Source of the DNA: BNXB01 sp031548005
GTDB lineage: Bacteria; Bacteroidota; Bacteroidia; Bacteroidales; Azobacteroidaceae
DNA length: 16,376 nt
NCBI GenBank assembly: GCA_031548005.1
Contig: JAVBRK010000006.1
Coordinates: 1-16,376 of the forward strand
Direction: 5' to 3'
Numbering within the stretch: the stretch's first letter is position 1; every line of letters begins with the position of its first letter. Shown one piece after another: positions 13,011 to 16,376 of the stretch. The notes beneath the pieces are model-generated. The model was not told the DNA's origin. It saw only the letters and a program-made list of their open reading frames with translations, and made no database searches. The translations under genes were made by a program, and so were the position numbers.

Positions 13011-15299
13011 CTATTTTTCTAAATAATAATCGTGTTTATACGCCCCGTAACCATACCTCCCCGACGGATTCGCACCATTCAGTACTACCGTCATGTTGTG
13101 CAATTTTTTATTCCGGTATAGTTCCTGAATCTCCAGCAACATATTTTTATGGGTGTAGTCGGCCCGGGTCACGTAAATCGTGGCATTGGCAAACTGGTTG
13201 AGCCGGTAAGCGTCGGCCACCAGGCCAATGGGAGCGCTGTCGACAATCACACAATCGTATTCTTCCCGTACCACTTCAAAAAGCCGGTCTAACCGCTCGG
13301 AAGCCAACAGCTCGGCAGGATTGGGCGGAAAATATTTGGTAGGGATAAAGTGAAAATTCTTATGGAAAACTCCGGAGGTATCGATAATGTCTTTCACCGT
13401 TGTTTCCGGATCGGACAGGTAGATGGCCACCCCTTTTTCCGGATGCAACTCTAATTTTTTAGCCATCACCGATTTCCGGATATCTAAGTCGATCAGCAGC
13501 GTCTTTTTCCCGGAAGTCGCCATGCTGAGCGCTAAATTCTGGGTAAAAAAACTTTTTCCTTCTCCGCTGACAGACGAAGTAACCAGAATGACCGGATTCT
13601 TCCTTCCCTCAGTGATAAAACTCAGATTGGACGCCACCACCCGGAATTTCTCGGCAATCCCCGAGCGCAGATTCTGAACAGGCAACGGTTCATCGGACTT
13701 GGATACCGGAATCTCACCGATAAAGGGCGCTTTGATCACCCGGGTCAGATCGTCTTTCGTATGGATCTTGGTGTCGAAAAGATCCCGGATGTAAATAATC
13801 GCGACCGGAATAATCACACCCAATAACAGAGCCGCCAACAGAATGACCGGTATTTTCGGTTTCACCGGGCTAGGGCTGAAGTCGGCCCGGTCGATGATTT
13901 TAGCATTCGGGGTAGCCATGGCCAACGACAAGGCTGTTTCTTCTTTTTTCTGCAACAGGTAGATAAACAGGGATTCCTTGATTTCTTTCTGGCGGTAAAG
14001 CTCGCGCGATTCCCGCTCCTGAGTCGACAAGTGGCGCGCCTTTCCGGCATACAGGTTTTCCTGCCGGTTCAGTTCTCTCAACGACACTAACATCCCGCTT
14101 TCGGCAATGTTAATCCCTTTCAGGAGGTTTTCGCGGAGCGAAGCGATACGCGCTTCGTATTCCATCAGAATGGGGTTGGTTGATTTCATTCCGGTGGTGG
14201 TCCGGGCCTTTTCATTCAACTGGGTATTGTATTCCTGTATAAGGGAAATAATGGTCGGGTCGGTCAGCCCCACATTTGCCGGTACGAGGTTACTTTTATT
14301 CTCCGGACTCGTGATAAATGATTTGATCGAGCGCAGAACATCCAATTGAATTTCTCCATCCGTCACTTTCTTACTGTATTCGCTGGTGGTGGAAAGAAAG
14401 AGTTCGGCTTCGGCCTTGACATCCGTCAATCCCTGTTGCTGCCGGTACTGCTCCACGTTCTTTTCTGCGGTCTTCAACTCGCCTGAGATATCCCCCAACC
14501 GTTCTTCAATGAAATCGATCGTATTTTTCGCTGCGTAATTCTTCTCATTGATCGCCTGCCGGTTATATAAATCGACTAACATATCGATCATGTCCTGCGC
14601 TTTCTCGGGACAAGCCGTAATATAACTCAGATCGACCACACTGGACGTTTTACTGGCCGAAGCGATGGTTAGTTCCGGAAGCGCCTGCGGATTATGGATC
14701 GTTACCACGACCGGAAACTCCGCACTGCCCCAGGGATTTTCTTTCAAGGCCAGCAGTCCCCAAGGGGAATCGAATTCTTCATTTAACTTTACCGTACGCT
14801 CAAAATCATCGTCTTCCGACTTGATCCGGAATGTATTATCCGCGCCCTTTTCAATGATGAATTTTCCGGGCCGGGTATAATTGAGTACGGAAACAAACAG
14901 CGGGGATTTTTTATAAAGTTCCGTTTGTATAATTTTTCCTTTCTTAAAATAACTGACCCCCAGTCCCAGACTATCGACCGTTCTTTTCATCAGGGTTTTG
15001 GAACGCAAGACTTCCAGTTCGTTATCGACATTGCTGTTCTGCGTCAATATCCCCAAATCGCTGAAAGCCGTCATATCCACTCCCGTCTGACCTTTCTTAT
15101 CATCCTTGATCACCACCGAAGAAACCACCTTGTATTCTTTAACGGTATAACGAAGGTACAGGATCGCAATTCCGAGACAGAGGAATATCGAAATCAGGAA
15201 CAACTTCCAGTAACTGAGGTAATGAAAAAACAGTTCGACCAGCGATAGTTCATTTTCAGCGCTGTCGTTATTCGTATTATTAATATTATTTTCAATCAT
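13011..15299 (-). CDS. wzc: Wzc-type polysaccharide co-polymerase with C-terminal tyrosine kinase
   Basis: A 762-residue inner-membrane protein joining a Wzz chain-length domain to a bacterial tyrosine kinase. It partners Wzy and Wza to set chain length and drive export. Transmembrane helix 1 is near 33-50 and helix 2 near 483-504, with the Pro-rich SPSPVKPKIP just before it; between them lies a large periplasmic part with coiled-coil stretches (about 265-300 and 405-455). The cytoplasmic kinase has Walker A SGEGKS (578-583, K582), Walker A' LLIDLDIR (D604, D606) and Walker B VIVDSAP (D687). The tail has five tyrosines in its last 14 residues (749, 751, 754, 758, 759), the expected autophosphorylation cluster. 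A TTG at 15305 could add two residues; I used the ATG at 15299. It follows wza by 23 bp. No cognate tyrosine phosphatase gene is in the window. Confidence 0.95.
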   Translation of the reverse strand: MIENNINNTNNDSAENELSLVELFFHYLSYWKLFLISIFLCLGIAILYLRYTVKEYKVVSSVVIKDDKKGQTGVDMTAFSDLGILTQNSNVDNELEVLRSKTLMKRTVDSLGLGVSYFKKGKIIQTELYKKSPLFVSVLNYTRPGKFIIEKGADNTFRIKSEDDDFERTVKLNEEFDSPWGLLALKENPWGSAEFPVVVTIHNPQALPELTIASASKTSSVVDLSYITACPEKAQDMIDMLVDLYNRQAINEKNYAAKNTIDFIEERLGDISGELKTAEKNVEQYRQQQGLTDVKAEAELFLSTTSEYSKKVTDGEIQLDVLRSIKSFITSPENKSNLVPANVGLTDPTIISLIQEYNTQLNEKARTTTGMKSTNPILMEYEARIASLRENLLKGINIAESGMLVSLRELNRQENLYAGKARHLSTQERESRELYRQKEIKESLFIYLLQKKEETALSLAMATPNAKIIDRADFSPSPVKPKIPVILLAALLLGVIIPVAIIYIRDLFDTKIHTKDDLTRVIKAPFIGEIPVSKSDEPLPVQNLRSGIAEKFRVVASNLSFITEGRKNPVILVTSSVSGEGKSFFTQNLALSMATSGKKTLLIDLDIRKSVMAKKLELHPEKGVAIYLSDPETTVKDIIDTSGVFHKNFHFIPTKYFPPNPAELLASERLDRLFEVVREEYDCVIVDSAPIGLVADAYRLNQFANATIYVTRADYTHKNMLLEIQELYRNKKLHNMTVVLNGANPSGRYGYGAYKHDYYLEK

Positions 15300-15322
15300 G
15301 AACAATATAATTTACAGTTATG

Positions 15323-16090
15323 TTACTTGGAAAATAAGGCAATGGCCGTGATCAGAACAGAAATCAGAGAAACCACGAGCGGCAGATTCTGGTTGTAAGT
15401 CGAACTTCCGGCTTTGGTGCCATTGGGAGAAACATACACGATATCGTTTTGTTCCAGATAATAATAAGGAGAAAAAAAGACTTCCGAGTTGGTCAGGTCT
15501 ACATGATAAAACTGCTTCTCCCCATTTACGACCCGGGCCACCATCACATCATTCCTCTGTCCGTAAATAGTCATATCTCCAGCAAGCCCAATAGCCTCAG
15601 GCAACGTTACTTTCTCACTTTCAACCGTATAAGTTCCAGGTCTGTTGACTTCTCCAAGAACAGTCACCTTATAATTCATGAACCGGATGTTCACCACCGG
15701 ATTTTCAATGTATTCCGAAACCTGTTTCTGAAGCATGGAGATGGCTTCCTCTTTGGTCATTCCGCCAATCTTCACTTTCCCGATTACCGGGAAATTAATA
15801 TACCCCTGCTGATCGACCAAATACCCCTGCCAGGTCAGGTTAGCAATACTGGTAGTACGATCCAACTGGATTGTGTTGAACATTTTAGCCGCCTCCGGAT
15901 TGAATGCCGATACGGTGATCAGCAGGTTATCATTTGGCATGATCCGTATTTCATATTTGGATAAATCATTGTCCCGGACATACTGAGGAACATTTTGGGC
16001 GTCCTGAAAATAGACAACGTCCTTGCTGGAACCGCAAGAAAACATCAGAAGAGCAAGCAATAACACGCTCAGGGCAGATTTGAACTTCAT
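15323..16090 (-). CDS. wza: Wza-type outer-membrane polysaccharide export lipoprotein
   Basis: A 255-residue export protein. The signal peptide (1-18) ends in a lipobox, LLMFSC, giving a lipidated C19, so the mature protein should be anchored in the outer membrane by a lipid. The polysaccharide export domain covers about 45-138, with IRIMPNDNLLITVSAFNPEA at its start and QGYINFPVIGKVKIGGMT in the middle. A SLBB domain follows from 141 (VTVLGEVNRPGTYTV). A hydrophobic segment at 236-253 near the C-terminus is longer than needed for a barrel strand and looks like a membrane helix. At 255 residues it is shorter than E. coli Wza (about 380) because it has fewer SLBB repeats, as is common in Bacteroidetes. 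It is the first gene after the wza promoter. Confidence 0.93.
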   Translation of the reverse strand: MKFKSALSVLLLALLMFSCGSSKDVVYFQDAQNVPQYVRDNDLSKYEIRIMPNDNLLITVSAFNPEAAKMFNTIQLDRTTSIANLTWQGYLVDQQGYINFPVIGKVKIGGMTKEEAISMLQKQVSEYIENPVVNIRFMNYKVTVLGEVNRPGTYTVESEKVTLPEAIGLAGDMTIYGQRNDVMVARVVNGEKQFYHVDLTNSEVFFSPYYYLEQNDIVYVSPNGTKAGSSTYNQNLPLVVSLISVLITAIALFSK

Positions 16091-16171
16091 ATTTTATAAA
16101 TATTTACGATTTAAGCAACTTATACTCATCAAAAATCAGGCCAGCTTACAATAACCACTTTTTAGAGCACA

Positions 16172-16202
16172 CAAAGATAAGACTAATAATTCATTTTTCA
16201 AA
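16172..16202 (-). promoter_or_regulatory. Bacteroidetes-type promoter of the wza operon
   Basis: On the minus strand -33 TTTG (16199-16202) is followed by a 19-bp spacer and -7 TATCTTTG (16172-16179), an exact fit to TTTG-N19/21-TAnnTTTG. The predicted start is near 16165, giving a leader of about 75 nt before the wza ATG. The -33 box begins within about 10-20 bp of the T-run of the rRNA terminator, so the operon starts as soon as the rRNA transcript ends. Confidence 0.75.
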
Positions 16203-16212
16203 GGAAAGTATT

Positions 16213-16255
16213 TAAAATAAAAAAGGCCCGGGAGAATTGTATCCTCCGGGGCCTT
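16213..16255 (-). terminator. Intrinsic terminator of the rRNA operon
   Basis: In the transcribed sense AAGGCCC, C, GGAG pairs with CTCC, C, GGGCCTT around a GATACAATT loop. This gives eleven base pairs interrupted by one C:C mismatch, followed by TTTTATTTT. It begins 6-7 bp after the 5S gene end. The stem is at 16223-16255, with the T-run to its left. Confidence 0.9.
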
Positions 16256-16261
16256 CCCTTA

Positions 16262-16372
<111 letters not shown>

Positions 16373-16376
16373 ATTT

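Overview
The window looks like part of a chromosome of a member of the Bacteroidetes, most likely order Bacteroidales. Three things point there: a UpxY-type NusG-like antiterminator, two promoters matching the Bacteroides consensus (-33 TTTG, -7 TAnnTTTG), and AT-rich start regions that mostly lack Shine-Dalgarno sequences. I cannot fix the genus. Every gene I can support is on the minus strand, so the locus reads from right to left: it starts next to a 5S rRNA gene and runs off the left edge.

Right end (16376-15300): the 5S rRNA gene closes an rRNA operon and is followed by a strong intrinsic terminator. A few bases later comes a consensus promoter for a polysaccharide operon. The first block (16090-9687) has intermediate GC and holds export and common precursor genes: wza (outer-membrane export lipoprotein), wzc (Wzz/BY-kinase co-polymerase), rfbD and rfbB (dTDP-deoxysugar enzymes) and ugd (UDP-glucose dehydrogenase). 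Next is upxY (9623-9135), preceded by a perfect GC-rich hairpin.

A 368-bp non-coding gap (9134-8767) contains a second consensus promoter and a dyad at its predicted transcription start. It drives wbpA-wbpB-wbpD-wbpE (8766-4796), a complete four-enzyme route from UDP-GlcNAc to UDP-2,3-diacetamido-2,3-dideoxyglucuronic acid. The left block (4745-1) is markedly AT-rich and serotype-like: a Wzx flippase, a hexapeptide O-acetyltransferase, two glycosyltransferases and the first 140 residues of a multi-pass membrane protein that is probably the Wzy polymerase, cut by the window edge.

Together the genes describe a Wzx/Wzy-dependent acidic capsule or exopolysaccharide. Ugd and the Wbp enzymes supply uronic-acid donors, the glycosyltransferases and acetyltransferase build the repeat, Wzx flips it, Wzy polymerises it, and Wzc/Wza control length and export. 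Not seen in the window: rmlA, rmlC, a WbpI-type 2-epimerase, an initiating phosphoglycosyl transferase, upxZ and a tyrosine phosphatase. The enzyme families are all known. The less ordinary parts are the placement of upxY inside the locus, its structured leader, and the promoter/dyad arrangement in front of wbpA.
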